A DNA stretch of 64,000 nt from Candidatus Mediterraneibacter stercoripullorum (GTDB lineage Bacteria; Bacillota; Clostridia; Lachnospirales; Lachnospiraceae), in the NCBI GenBank assembly GCA_019115765.1, contig DXCZ01000095.1:1-64000 (forward strand), in the 5' to 3' direction. The position numbers were made by a program, and so were the translations under genes. A model generated the notes under the pieces. It saw nothing but the letters and a program-made list of their open reading frames with translations, was not told the DNA's origin and searched no databases. Shown piece by piece: positions 55,933 to 64,000 of the stretch (the first letter of the stretch is position 1; the number at the start of each line of letters is the position of its first letter).

Positions 55933-57411
55933 TTGAAAATCGGTTTTGACAATGAGAAGTATTTAAAGATGCAGTCTGAACATATCCGGGAGCGGATCGG
56001 TCAGTTCGACAACAAACTTTATCTGGAATTCGGGGGAAAGCTTTTTGATGATTATCATGCTTCCAGAGTGCTTCCCGGCTTTGCTCCGGACAGCAAGCTG
56101 AGGCTCTTAAAGGAACTGAGCAGCCAGGCAGAGATCATCATTGCCATCAGTGCAAAAGATATTGAGAAGAACAAGGTCCGCGGCGATCTAGGGATCACCT
56201 ATGACTCTGACGTTCTCCGGCTGATCGAAACCTATCGTGAGCAGGGCCTCTACGTAGGAAGTGTCGTGATCACTCAGTTTTCCGGACAGGAAAGCGCAGT
56301 ACATTTCAAGAACAGGCTTGAATCACTGAACATTCCTGTTTATGTTCATTACATCATCTCCGGATATCCGTCCAACATCCCGCTGATCATCAGCGATGAA
56401 GGATACGGAAAAAACGACTATATTGTTACTTCCCGCCCTCTTGTGATCGTTACTGCTCCGGGACCCGGAAGTGGCAAGATGGCAACCTGTCTCTCACAGC
56501 TCTATCACGAACATAAGAGAGGGATCCGTGCCGGTTACGCAAAGTTCGAGACCTTCCCCATCTGGAACCTGCCCCTGAAGCATCCGGTCAATCTGGCCTA
56601 TGAAGCGGCCACAGCAGACCTGAATGATGTTAATATGATCGACCCATTCCACCTGGAAGCATACGGGGAGACAACGGTAAATTACAACCGCGATGTGGAG
56701 ATCTTCCCTGTCCTGAACACCATTTTTGAAAAAATTTATGGAAAGAGTCCATATAAATCTCCTACTGATATGGGAGTTAATATGGCAGGAAAATGTATCT
56801 GTGATGACAGCGTATGCCGGGAGGCATCCTGCCAGGAGATCATCCGCAGATACTATGCTGCCCTGAACACTCTTCTCAAGGGTGAGACTTCTGATAAGGA
56901 AGCTCAGAAGATCGAGCTTCTCATGAACATGGCCGGCATCACCGTTGCCGACAGGAAAGTAGCGGTCAAAGCTCAGGAACGTGCCCGCGAGACCGGAGGC
57001 CCGGCGGCTGCTCTTGAACTTCACGACGGAAGGATCATCACAGGGAAAACGACAAATCTGCTCGGGGCTTCTGCGGCACTTATCCTGAACGTATTAAAGG
57101 AACTTGCCGGACTGGATCATGCTCTCCACATTATATCACCTGAGTCTATTGAGCCGATCCAGAAGCTGAAGGTAGATTATCTAAAGAGCAAAAATCCACG
57201 TCTTCACACCGACGAAGTGCTGATTGCTCTTTCTGCAAGTGCTGCCATGAATGAGGACGCCCGACTGGCTCTCTCCCAGCTTCCCAGGCTGGATGGCTGC
57301 CAGGCCCACACATCTGTCATGCTCTCTGATGTGGATATCAAGATTTTCAAGAAACTTGGTGTACAGCTGACATGCGAAGCGGTATATGAACATGATACCC
57401 TTTACCACTGA
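55933..57411 (+). CDS. DUF1846 domain protein
   Basis: This is a cytoplasmic protein of 492 aa from a family of about 490-505 aa with unknown function, found in many Firmicutes. Recognisable segments are KIGFDNEKYLKMQSEHI at the start, PGPGSGKMATCLSQLYHE (a P-loop-like glycine run near residue 185), KFETFPIWNLPLKHPVNLAY and DMGVNMAG. TTG 55933 is chosen because GGGGGA lies 8 nt upstream and the resulting N terminus matches the family; an ATG 15 nt earlier lacks a ribosome site. Nucleotide binding is a guess from the glycine run. Confidence 0.9.
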   Translation: MKIGFDNEKYLKMQSEHIRERIGQFDNKLYLEFGGKLFDDYHASRVLPGFAPDSKLRLLKELSSQAEIIIAISAKDIEKNKVRGDLGITYDSDVLRLIETYREQGLYVGSVVITQFSGQESAVHFKNRLESLNIPVYVHYIISGYPSNIPLIISDEGYGKNDYIVTSRPLVIVTAPGPGSGKMATCLSQLYHEHKRGIRAGYAKFETFPIWNLPLKHPVNLAYEAATADLNDVNMIDPFHLEAYGETTVNYNRDVEIFPVLNTIFEKIYGKSPYKSPTDMGVNMAGKCICDDSVCREASCQEIIRRYYAALNTLLKGETSDKEAQKIELLMNMAGITVADRKVAVKAQERARETGGPAAALELHDGRIITGKTTNLLGASAALILNVLKELAGLDHALHIISPESIEPIQKLKVDYLKSKNPRLHTDEVLIALSASAAMNEDARLALSQLPRLDGCQAHTSVMLSDVDIKIFKKLGVQLTCEAVYEHDTLYH

Positions 57412-57505
57412 TGAATCATAGGCGGTACTTTGCCGTTTATCACAACGAAGCAATTCATACTGTATCTTCCTGATGGTATGTTTTTCAGAAAAACAAAAAA
57501 AAATA

Positions 57506-57535
57506 TTGTAATTTCCGTTTTAAGTGGTGTATACT
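57506..57535 (+). promoter_or_regulatory. pyrG promoter
   Basis: TTGTAA (57506-57511) and TATACT (57530-57535) are 18 bp apart. The predicted start near 57541 leaves a leader of about 160 nt before pyrG. Confidence 0.6.
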
Positions 57536-57549
57536 TGGAGAGTATTTTT

Positions 57550-57593
57550 ATTACAGCCCAGCCAAAGGCGGCAGGGCTGTAATAATTATTTTC
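57550..57593 (+). terminator. Attenuator-like hairpin in the pyrG leader
   Basis: ATTACAGCCC and GGGCTGTAAT form a perfect 10-bp stem followed by AATTATTTT. It lies between the promoter and the gene, where Firmicutes pyrG genes carry a CTP-responsive terminator. Further short pairings (CAGAAAC/GTTTCTG) follow in the leader. Confidence 0.55.
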
Positions 57594-57700
57594 AGAAACT
57601 TTTTTATCTGTAGTTTCTGTGCGGATCTTTTCCGGAAGTTCTGCCCGGAGACTTTGATTAAGTATTTATCAATGATATCTTGCACGAAGGAGGAGCGCAC

Positions 57701-59317
57701 ATGGCAGTAAAATATGTATTCGTCACCGGAGGCGTAGTATCCGGTCTCGGCAAGGGGATCACGGCCGCATCCCTTGGGAGGCTTCTGAAGGCCCGCGGTT
57801 ACACCGTCACCATGCAGAAATTTGACCCCTATATTAATATCGACCCCGGTACAATGAACCCGGTACAGCATGGAGAGGTATTTGTTACAGACGACGGTGC
57901 AGAAACAGATCTGGATCTGGGGCACTACGAGAGATTTATCGACGAAAGTCTGACAAAGAATTCCAATGTGACCACAGGAAAGATTTACTGGTCTGTCCTG
58001 CAGAAGGAACGCCGGGGTGATTTCGGCGGAGGCACCGTCCAGGTCATTCCTCATATTACAAATGAGATCAAGAGCCGATTCTACCGTAATCCTGCAGCAG
58101 AAGGCGTAGAAATTGCCATCATCGAAGTCGGCGGCACCGTAGGTGATATTGAGAGCCAGCCCTTCCTTGAGTCCATCCGTCAATTCCAGCATGAGAAAGG
58201 CCGTGAAAATGTTATTCTGATCCATGTCACCCTGATTCCCTATCTCCGGGCCTCTCAGGAGATGAAGACAAAACCGACTCAGGCCAGCGTAAAAGAACTG
58301 CAGGGAATGGGAATCCAGCCGGATATCATTGTCTGCCGTTCCGAATATCCACTGAGCACAGGCATGAAGGATAAGATCTCGCTGTTCTGCAATCTGCCGG
58401 CAAGCCATGTACTTCAGAACCTTGATGTAGAGTACCTCTATGAAGCGCCTCTTGCAATGGAGAAGGAGCATCTGGCTCAGGTAGTCTGCGATTGTCTCCA
58501 TCTGGACTGTCCGGAACCGAACCTGAAAGACTGGACCGAGATGGTAGACAATCTCCGCCATCCGACCCAGGAAGTCACAGTCGCTCTGGTAGGGAAATAT
58601 ATCCAGCTCCATGACGCGTATATCAGCGTAGTGGAAGCCCTAAAGCACGGAGGTATCTATAGTCATACAACTGTAAATATCAAATGGGTAGACTCTGAGA
58701 CTGTCACACCGGACAATGTAGACGAGATCTTCAGTGACGTCAGCGGTATCCTTGTTCCCGGAGGATTCGGTCACAGAGGGATCGAAGGTAAGATCGAGGC
58801 GATCAAATATGCCCGTACCCACAATATCCCATTCCTTGGGCTCTGCCTCGGTATGCAGCTTGCCATCGTAGAATTTGCCCGTAACGTTGTAGGATACAAC
58901 GATGCCCATAGTATGGAACTCAAACCAGACACAACCCATCCTGTCATTCATATTATGGAAGACCAGATCGGGGTGGAAAATATCGGAGGCACCCTCAGAC
59001 TCGGCGCTTATCCCTGTGTTCTCAAGGAAGGTTCTCTCGCTTACAGCCTTTATGGAACAAAGGAGATCAGCGAACGCCACCGTCACCGCTACGAGGTCAA
59101 CAATGACTACCGCGAAGTCCTGGAAGAAAACGGCATGTCTCTGTGCGGTCTTTCCCCTGACAGCCGGATCGTGGAGATGATCGAGATTCCCTCACATCCC
59201 TGGTTCATCGCCACTCAGGCCCATCCCGAGCTGAAATCCCGTCCGAACCGGCCCCATCCGCTGTTCAAGGGATTTGTGGAAGCGGCGTTGAAAAATAAAA
59301 AAGAGACCGATAAATAG
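57701..59317 (+). CDS. pyrG: CTP synthase
   Basis: It converts UTP to CTP using glutamine and ATP. Over 538 aa, the synthetase domain starts [20 protein letters not shown] and contains [20 protein letters not shown]. The C-terminal glutaminase has the Cys in [10 protein letters not shown] and the His-Glu pair in ATQAHPE. The ATG at 57701 follows AAGGAGG. It is a single-gene unit with a long leader and a strong terminator. Confidence 0.98.
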   Translation: MAVKYVFVTGGVVSGLGKGITAASLGRLLKARGYTVTMQKFDPYINIDPGTMNPVQHGEVFVTDDGAETDLDLGHYERFIDESLTKNSNVTTGKIYWSVLQKERRGDFGGGTVQVIPHITNEIKSRFYRNPAAEGVEIAIIEVGGTVGDIESQPFLESIRQFQHEKGRENVILIHVTLIPYLRASQEMKTKPTQASVKELQGMGIQPDIIVCRSEYPLSTGMKDKISLFCNLPASHVLQNLDVEYLYEAPLAMEKEHLAQVVCDCLHLDCPEPNLKDWTEMVDNLRHPTQEVTVALVGKYIQLHDAYISVVEALKHGGIYSHTTVNIKWVDSETVTPDNVDEIFSDVSGILVPGGFGHRGIEGKIEAIKYARTHNIPFLGLCLGMQLAIVEFARNVVGYNDAHSMELKPDTTHPVIHIMEDQIGVENIGGTLRLGAYPCVLKEGSLAYSLYGTKEISERHRHRYEVNNDYREVLEENGMSLCGLSPDSRIVEMIEIPSHPWFIATQAHPELKSRPNRPHPLFKGFVEAALKNKKETDK

Positions 59318-59393
59318 TATCTTTGCTGTCCATTTGCCCGGCATTGCCTGTTCATGCAGACACGGCAAGCCGCCTGCCGGGCTCATTATGCAG

Positions 59394-59470
59394 AGAGAGT
59401 CCCCGGACAGGACATCACATGAGCAGAGCGGATTCTGCAATATGATGTCCTGTCCGGGGACTCTCTTTAT
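59394..59470 (+). terminator. Terminator after pyrG
   Basis: Arms of about 24 nt (59394-59417 and 59443-59466) are perfectly complementary, with core GTCCCCGGACAGGAC and a TTTATTT tail. Confidence 0.85.
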
Positions 59471-59758
59471 TTAAATCTAAAACGGATTGTCTGTTTCTCA
59501 GACCACGATTCTATCCGGGCGTTCACCAAGCCTGCATTGTGCAGAAGATTTCTCTTTGAATTATAAACAAAAGCTGAAGGTGCTGTGTTGTCACGAAGGC
59601 CGCCGGGACAACACAGCTCCTCCATAGCGGCCGTCTGAGACCAGACGAACAGTACCAAAAAGATGACTATTCATGAAAATATTTTACAGAACACACATTG
59701 TCAGATCCATTAAATAATCGTAAAATAATAGCATATTCTGCCGGAAAGGAGCCGACCT
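59471..59758. other. Intergenic stretch with a structured, MITE-like segment
   Basis: No gene is visible. Positions 59486-59647 form a closed set of pairings. GTCTG-TCTCAGAC (59489-59503) pairs with GTCTGAGA-CAGAC (59633-59646). Inside are CTGC/GCAG and GCTGTGTTGTC/GACAACACAGC (59582-59592 with 59607-59617). GGCCGC in that loop can pair with GCGGCC at 59627-59632, pseudoknot-style. It could be a small RNA or a defective mobile element. Confidence 0.5.
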
Positions 59759-60829
59759 ATGAAACTGAAATCACTCTGTCACCAGCTGATACATACAGGA
59801 AGCGCTGAAAATGTTCCTGAAATTTTATCCCGCTTCCGGATCCTGTGTCCGGAGTATTCCCCATGCGACGAGGAACGGAAACCATGGCCCGTCTCCGGAA
59901 ATGAACATCTCTTCGCACTGCTCTGGGAACTTCATGACGGACGGGCCCTGTCTGCCACTCTGCTTCCCCGAGAGGCGCCCTTTACATATGAAGCAGACTA
60001 TATTCCCACCACCCGCACCCAGATGCATTCACACGAATATCTGGAGCTCTTCTATATCATAGATGGGGAGTATCGGCAGAAGATCATGGATAATGAGTTT
60101 ACATTTTCCAGAGGAGAACTCTGTCTGATCGACCGCAACTGCATGCACCAGGAGATCCTGGACGGAACTTCTGCCACGATCCTCTTCCTTGGGATCACGC
60201 CGGACATTTTCGACGACGTCATGAAGACGAGGCTGGATACTTCCGGCATCACCGCCTTCCTGAGCATGGCACTTCTGGAGCAGAAAAACGTCCAGCAATA
60301 CCTGCATTTTCATCCCAGGCAGGAGGGAGGCACAGCCCAGGAAAATCCGGGAAATGATATGGAACAGGCGCTGGAATCTCTGCTTCGTGAGCTGCTCCGG
60401 CATGACGAGGCGTCCCAGATCATCTGTCAGGGACTGCTGCTCCGGGTATTCCGGTTACTGAGCACTCAGTATGAATTCTCTCTTTCGAAGAAGCTGAAGA
60501 AAGAGATGACATGGATTCTTTTTGAGGAAATCTCAAGATTTATAGACCGGCATCTCCAGGATATCTCTATCCGGATGCTGTCGGAAGAATTTCATTTTCA
60601 GGATGATTATTTCAACCGGCTCTTGAAGAACCAGACCGGTCTGACCTATACGGAATATCTCCAGGCCCGGCGGCTGGAACGAGCAGAATCGCTTCTCCGG
60701 GATACCGATATGAAGATTGATGATATTGCCTGTGAGGTGGGATACCACAACAAAGGTTATTTCTATAAAATATTTGCGGAACGGCACCGATTGACACCGG
60801 CACAGTTCCGCAAAAAGATGAAACATTGA
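59759..60829 (+). CDS. AraC-family regulator with cupin domain
   Basis: Over 356 aa the N-terminal half holds a cupin-like sensor (QMHSHEYLELFYIIDGEYRQ, FSRGELCLIDRNCMHQ). The last 100 residues are the AraC DNA-binding domain with two helix-turn-helices (ISIRMLSEEFHFQDDYFNRL, DIACEVGYHNKGYFYKIF). The family usually controls sugar use. It is convergent with phosphoketolase, with only 27 bp between them. The ribosome site is AAAGGAG. Confidence 0.92.
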   Translation: MKLKSLCHQLIHTGSAENVPEILSRFRILCPEYSPCDEERKPWPVSGNEHLFALLWELHDGRALSATLLPREAPFTYEADYIPTTRTQMHSHEYLELFYIIDGEYRQKIMDNEFTFSRGELCLIDRNCMHQEILDGTSATILFLGITPDIFDDVMKTRLDTSGITAFLSMALLEQKNVQQYLHFHPRQEGGTAQENPGNDMEQALESLLRELLRHDEASQIICQGLLLRVFRLLSTQYEFSLSKKLKKEMTWILFEEISRFIDRHLQDISIRMLSEEFHFQDDYFNRLLKNQTGLTYTEYLQARRLERAESLLRDTDMKIDDIACEVGYHNKGYFYKIFAERHRLTPAQFRKKMKH

Positions 60830-60856
60830 TCTGTTTCAGGTTCTTATTTCAGATTA

Positions 60857-63256
60857 TTATTTTTCTTCCGGCACGTGCCACTTCCAGTCACGGATCTCAG
60901 GCATATCAATGCCGTATTCATGAATGTACTGCTTATGTTCTACAAGCTTGTCATTCATTTCCTGGATCAGATAAGCGCCGCGGTTGCCAAGCTGAGGCAG
61001 GAAGCGGATAGCGTTCTTCACAAGATGGAACCTGTCGATCTCATTCTGGACACGCATATCAAAAGGAGTCGTGATGGTTCCTTCTTCTTTGTATCCGTAT
61101 ACATGGATGTTCCTGTTCGTTCTCCGATAGGTCAGCTCATGGATCAGCGTATGGTAGCCATGGAAAGCGAAGATGATCGGTTTATCCTTGGTAAACAGGG
61201 CGTCATACTCTGCATCGGTAAGACCGTGGGGATGCTTTGTATGTGGTTCCAGTTTCATCAGATCCACTACATTGATCACACGGATCTTCAGCTCCGGAAG
61301 AGCCTCTCTCAGGATAGTCACAGCCGCAAGTGTCTCCAGAGTAGGAGTGTCTCCGCAGCATGCCATGACAATATCCGGCTCCTGTCCCTGATCATTGCTT
61401 GCCCACTCCCAGATACCGATTCCCTGGGTGCAGTGCTTCACAGCCTGTTCCATAGTCAGCCACTGCTGTCTCGGATGCTTGGACGCTACAATCACATTTA
61501 CATAGTCTCTGCTGCGGATGCAGTGGTCAAAGCAGGACAGCAGACAATTGGCATCAGGCGGAAGATACAGGCGGACTACATCTGCCTTTTTGTTGGCGAT
61601 ATGCTCCAGGAATCCCGGATCCTGATGGGTAAATCCATTGTGATCCTGCTGCCATACATTGGAGGAAAGGATCAGGTTCAAAGATGCGATGGACTGTCTC
61701 CACGGGAGCTGATTACATACCTTAAGCCATTTTGCATGCTGCGCGCACATAGAATCCACTACCCGGATAAATGCTTCGTAGCTGGCGAAGAAACCATGGC
61801 GTCCTGTCAGCAGATAGCCTTCCAGCCATCCCTCGCACATGTGTTCACTGAGCATGGAATCCATGACTCTCCCATCCGGAGCGAGGAACTCATCGGAGTC
61901 GTATTTCTCATTGTTCCAGTCTCTGTTTGTAGCCTCGAACACCTTTCCAAGCCGGTTTGACATCGTCTCATCTGGTCCGAATATACGGAAATTGCGGGCC
62001 TCTTCGTTGAGTTTGAAGATATCTCTCACAAATCCTCCCAGCTCGATCATATCCTGAGCTTCCACAGCGCCGGGAGCCGGCACATCTACCGCGTAATCAC
62101 GGAAATCCGGAAGCCGCAGGTCTCTGAGCAGCTTGCCGCCGTTTGCATGAGGATTGGATCCGATCCTTCGGTCTCCCTTCGGAGCCAGTTCTTTCAGCTC
62201 AGGGATCAGTCTTCCATTCTCGTCAAACAGTTCCTCCGGATGATAGCTCATCAGCCAGTCTTTGAGCATCTGCAGATGTTCCGGCTTGTCCATCATAATG
62301 GGAACCTGATGTGCCCGGAAGGAATTCTCGATCTGCTGTCCATCCACTGTCCTCGGCCCGGTCCATCCCTTAGGCGTACGCAGAACGATCATGGGCCATT
62401 TCGGTCTTCTTGTATCATTGTTTTCCCTTGCGTTTTTCTGGATAGCTTTGATCTCATCCATGCACTGGTCAAGGGCTTCCGCCATTTTCCTGTGCATTGC
62501 CATATGGTCGCTTCCGTCATCCTCTGTCTCTACGAAATATGGCTTCCATCCGCATCCGTCCAGGAAATGCTCCAGCTCCTCATGAGTGATACGTGCAAGG
62601 ATCGTCGGATTGCTGATCTTGTATCCGTTCAGGTGAAGGATGGGCAGCACCGCGCCGTCGTTAACCGGATTCAAGAACTTGTTGCACTGCCAGGATGTGG
62701 CCAGTGGTCCTGTTTCTGCCTCTCCATCACCTACGATACAGGCAGCGATCAAATCCGGATTGTCAAATACAGCACCGAAGGAATGTGCCAGGGAATATCC
62801 CAGTTCACCTCCCTCGTTGATGGATCCCGGTGTCTCCGGTGCCACATGGCTGGAGATACCGCCCGGGAATGAGAACTGCTTGCACAGTTTCTTCAGTCCG
62901 TCCATATCCTCTCCGATATTGGGATATACCTCGCTGTATGTTCCCTCAAGATAGGTGTTCGCCACGAAGAAGTTTCCACCGTGGCCCGGCCCTGAAATCA
63001 GGATCATATCCTGGTCATATTTCTTGATAACACGGTTCAGATGGACATAGACAAAGTTCTGTCCCGGGACTGTCCCCCAGTGTCCTACGATTTTTTTCTT
63101 AACGTGTTCCATGGTCAGCGGCTGGCGGAGAAGAGGATTATCCAGGAGATACAGTTGTGCTGCTCCCAGATAGTTTGCCGCACGCCAGTAGGCGTCCATC
63201 TTTTTCAGATAGTCTTCCGTGACCGGCTGTCTTTCTACAACATTCTGCTCTGACAT
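60857..63256 (-). CDS. xfp: Xylulose-5-phosphate/fructose-6-phosphate phosphoketolase
   Basis: This TPP enzyme cleaves xylulose 5-phosphate (and often fructose 6-phosphate) to acetyl phosphate plus an aldose phosphate. The 799 aa length is usual. Features are [33 protein letters not shown] (read in two parts), TPP motif [39 protein letters not shown] in the pyrimidine domain, and [17 protein letters not shown]. The ATG at 63256 is chosen because AGGAGG lies upstream and [10 protein letters not shown] is a plausible N terminus. The gene gives a route to acetyl phosphate that bypasses lower glycolysis. Confidence 0.97.
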   Translation of the reverse strand: MSEQNVVERQPVTEDYLKKMDAYWRAANYLGAAQLYLLDNPLLRQPLTMEHVKKKIVGHWGTVPGQNFVYVHLNRVIKKYDQDMILISGPGHGGNFFVANTYLEGTYSEVYPNIGEDMDGLKKLCKQFSFPGGISSHVAPETPGSINEGGELGYSLAHSFGAVFDNPDLIAACIVGDGEAETGPLATSWQCNKFLNPVNDGAVLPILHLNGYKISNPTILARITHEELEHFLDGCGWKPYFVETEDDGSDHMAMHRKMAEALDQCMDEIKAIQKNARENNDTRRPKWPMIVLRTPKGWTGPRTVDGQQIENSFRAHQVPIMMDKPEHLQMLKDWLMSYHPEELFDENGRLIPELKELAPKGDRRIGSNPHANGGKLLRDLRLPDFRDYAVDVPAPGAVEAQDMIELGGFVRDIFKLNEEARNFRIFGPDETMSNRLGKVFEATNRDWNNEKYDSDEFLAPDGRVMDSMLSEHMCEGWLEGYLLTGRHGFFASYEAFIRVVDSMCAQHAKWLKVCNQLPWRQSIASLNLILSSNVWQQDHNGFTHQDPGFLEHIANKKADVVRLYLPPDANCLLSCFDHCIRSRDYVNVIVASKHPRQQWLTMEQAVKHCTQGIGIWEWASNDQGQEPDIVMACCGDTPTLETLAAVTILREALPELKIRVINVVDLMKLEPHTKHPHGLTDAEYDALFTKDKPIIFAFHGYHTLIHELTYRRTNRNIHVYGYKEEGTITTPFDMRVQNEIDRFHLVKNAIRFLPQLGNRGAYLIQEMNDKLVEHKQYIHEYGIDMPEIRDWKWHVPEEK

Positions 63257-63288
63257 TCTGACTTTCCTCCTAAAAACATTTGCTTTCT

Positions 63289-63350
63289 GTCTAAAAGAAA
63301 GATTTTTTCTTTCTTTGATATATTTTAGACAATCTTTCCTTTTTCCGCAA
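63289..63350 (-). promoter_or_regulatory. xfp promoter with overlapping inverted repeat
   Basis: On the minus strand TTGCGG (63350-63345) and TAAAAT (63327-63322) are 17 bp apart. An inverted repeat, GTCTAAAA…TTTTAGAC (63330-63289) with inner AAAGAAAGA/TCTTTCTTT arms, starts in the -10 and covers the first 30 nt of the transcript. It could be an operator or an mRNA hairpin. Confidence 0.5.
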
Positions 63351-63417
63351 TTTCCGCAGTCTGTCTGATTTCCCAAAAGTTACCTCTTCCGACCTCAACA
63401 CATTTGCCAACTTTTAT

Positions 63418-64000
63418 TTACAGTTTGATCTTCATATCCTGCTTCTGGATTCCGTGTCTGTCTGCGTATCCTGACAGGATCAGAGTAAGCGCCCCGTCTC
63501 CTGTGATGTTGCACGCCGTTCCGAAGCTGTCCTGGAGAGCAAAGATTGTCAGCATCAGCGCAGTTCCTGATTCATTAAAGCCAAGGATGCCGGTGATCAG
63601 TCCCAGGGAAGCCATGACCGTGCCGCCCGGCACACCCGGAGCTCCGATTGCGAAGACTCCCAGAAGCAGACAGAACAGGATCATAGTCCCCGGTGAAGGA
63701 ATATCCCCATAAAGGATCTGAGATACCGCCATCACAAAGAACACTTCCGTCAGGACAGAACCGCACAAGTGAATATTCGCAAAAAGCGGGATGCCAAAGT
63801 CAACCATATCGTCTCTCAGCGGAGGCTCCGATTTCTTCGCGCATCGCAGCGCTACGGCCAGCGTCGCGGCGGAAGACATGGTGCCCACTGCTGTGATATA
63901 GGCAGGGCCGTAGTTTCGTATCACCTGTAAAGGATTTCTCCGGGAATATATCCCCGCCGCCAGATATAATACGGCCATCCAGATAAAATGTCCAAGTATC
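63418..64000 (-). CDS. Dicarboxylate/amino acid:cation symporter (DAACS/SDF family), 5' end outside window
   Basis: The reading frame stays open to the window edge, so the first half of the protein is missing. The visible C-terminal 190 residues have hydrophobic helices, the family's serine-rich loop as TAVGTMSSAATLAVALRCA, GAPGVPGGTVMASLGLI (second hairpin), and the substrate/sodium-site pattern GTACNITGDGALTLILSGY. Members import glutamate, serine/threonine or C4-dicarboxylates with Na+ or H+. Specificity cannot be read from this fragment. Confidence 0.9.
   Translation of the reverse strand, partial: ILGHFIWMAVLYLAAGIYSRRNPLQVIRNYGPAYITAVGTMSSAATLAVALRCAKKSEPPLRDDMVDFGIPLFANIHLCGSVLTEVFFVMAVSQILYGDIPSPGTMILFCLLLGVFAIGAPGVPGGTVMASLGLITGILGFNESGTALMLTIFALQDSFGTACNITGDGALTLILSGYADRHGIQKQDMKIKL

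Noticed and set aside
59467-59658. 63-residue minus-strand frame near the pyrG terminator
   Set aside because: It coincides with the paired structure at 59486-59647 and has no ribosome site or family resemblance.

Overview
The window is low-to-mid GC Firmicutes chromosome, most likely from a Lachnospiraceae (Clostridium cluster XIVa) gut anaerobe. The evidence is strong AGGAGG ribosome sites, the tig-clpP-clpX-lon-engB order, HPr kinase, long-form HPF, YigZ, DUF1846 and DUF2325 proteins, rubredoxin, a class III fructose-bisphosphatase locus, a eukaryote-type HisA and phosphoketolase. The genus cannot be fixed from the sequence. There are no rRNA or tRNA genes, CRISPR arrays, prophage or intact transposase genes, and most of the window is housekeeping.

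Region 1 (1-8.8 kb) shows decay. A structured repeat abuts a broken AraC regulator; an intact radical-SAM sulfatase-maturase-like gene follows; then a zinc alcohol dehydrogenase pseudogene, whose promoter still carries two perfect direct repeats 21 bp apart. Next come a DUF368/PopT lipid-carrier flippase, an MFS transporter, an unusual MerR-RDD membrane regulator with a textbook 19-bp-spacer promoter, enolase and a truncated secreted-domain remnant.

Region 2 (8.8-21.1 kb) holds a flavin reductase, a CBS-containing Mn-pyrophosphatase, an S1-domain protein, a DUF2325 protein preceded by the fullest copy of the structured repeat, a DUF3737 beta-helix protein, a FliB-like protein, an RpiR regulator, an ECF-type transporter (S, fused A-A, T) followed by a PHP phosphoesterase, and rubredoxin.

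Region 3 (21-30.7 kb) is protein quality control: trigger factor, ClpP, ClpX, Lon, EngB and an AI-2E/YtvI-like permease, then DJ-1, CYTH and XRE genes. Region 4 (30.7-43 kb) has an ApgM-family enzyme (possibly the homoserine kinase), hom overlapping prfB (with its programmed +1 frameshift), secA, hisA, a repeat-rich lipoprotein, a short sigma-70 factor, a class III fbp gene that has lost its central metal-binding segment, dapB and a two-OB-fold SSB.

Region 5 (43-64 kb) has typA, hpf, yigZ, a PBP1A with a Gly-rich tail, glucokinase, hprK, uvrC (apparently leaderless), ftsH, a DUF1846 protein, pyrG with an attenuator-like leader, an AraC regulator, phosphoketolase and the end of a dicarboxylate/amino-acid symporter cut by the window edge. 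The most interesting unexplained items are the dispersed structured element, the promoter architectures, a second structured intergenic element near 59.5 kb, and the fbp deletion in a strain that carries phosphoketolase.
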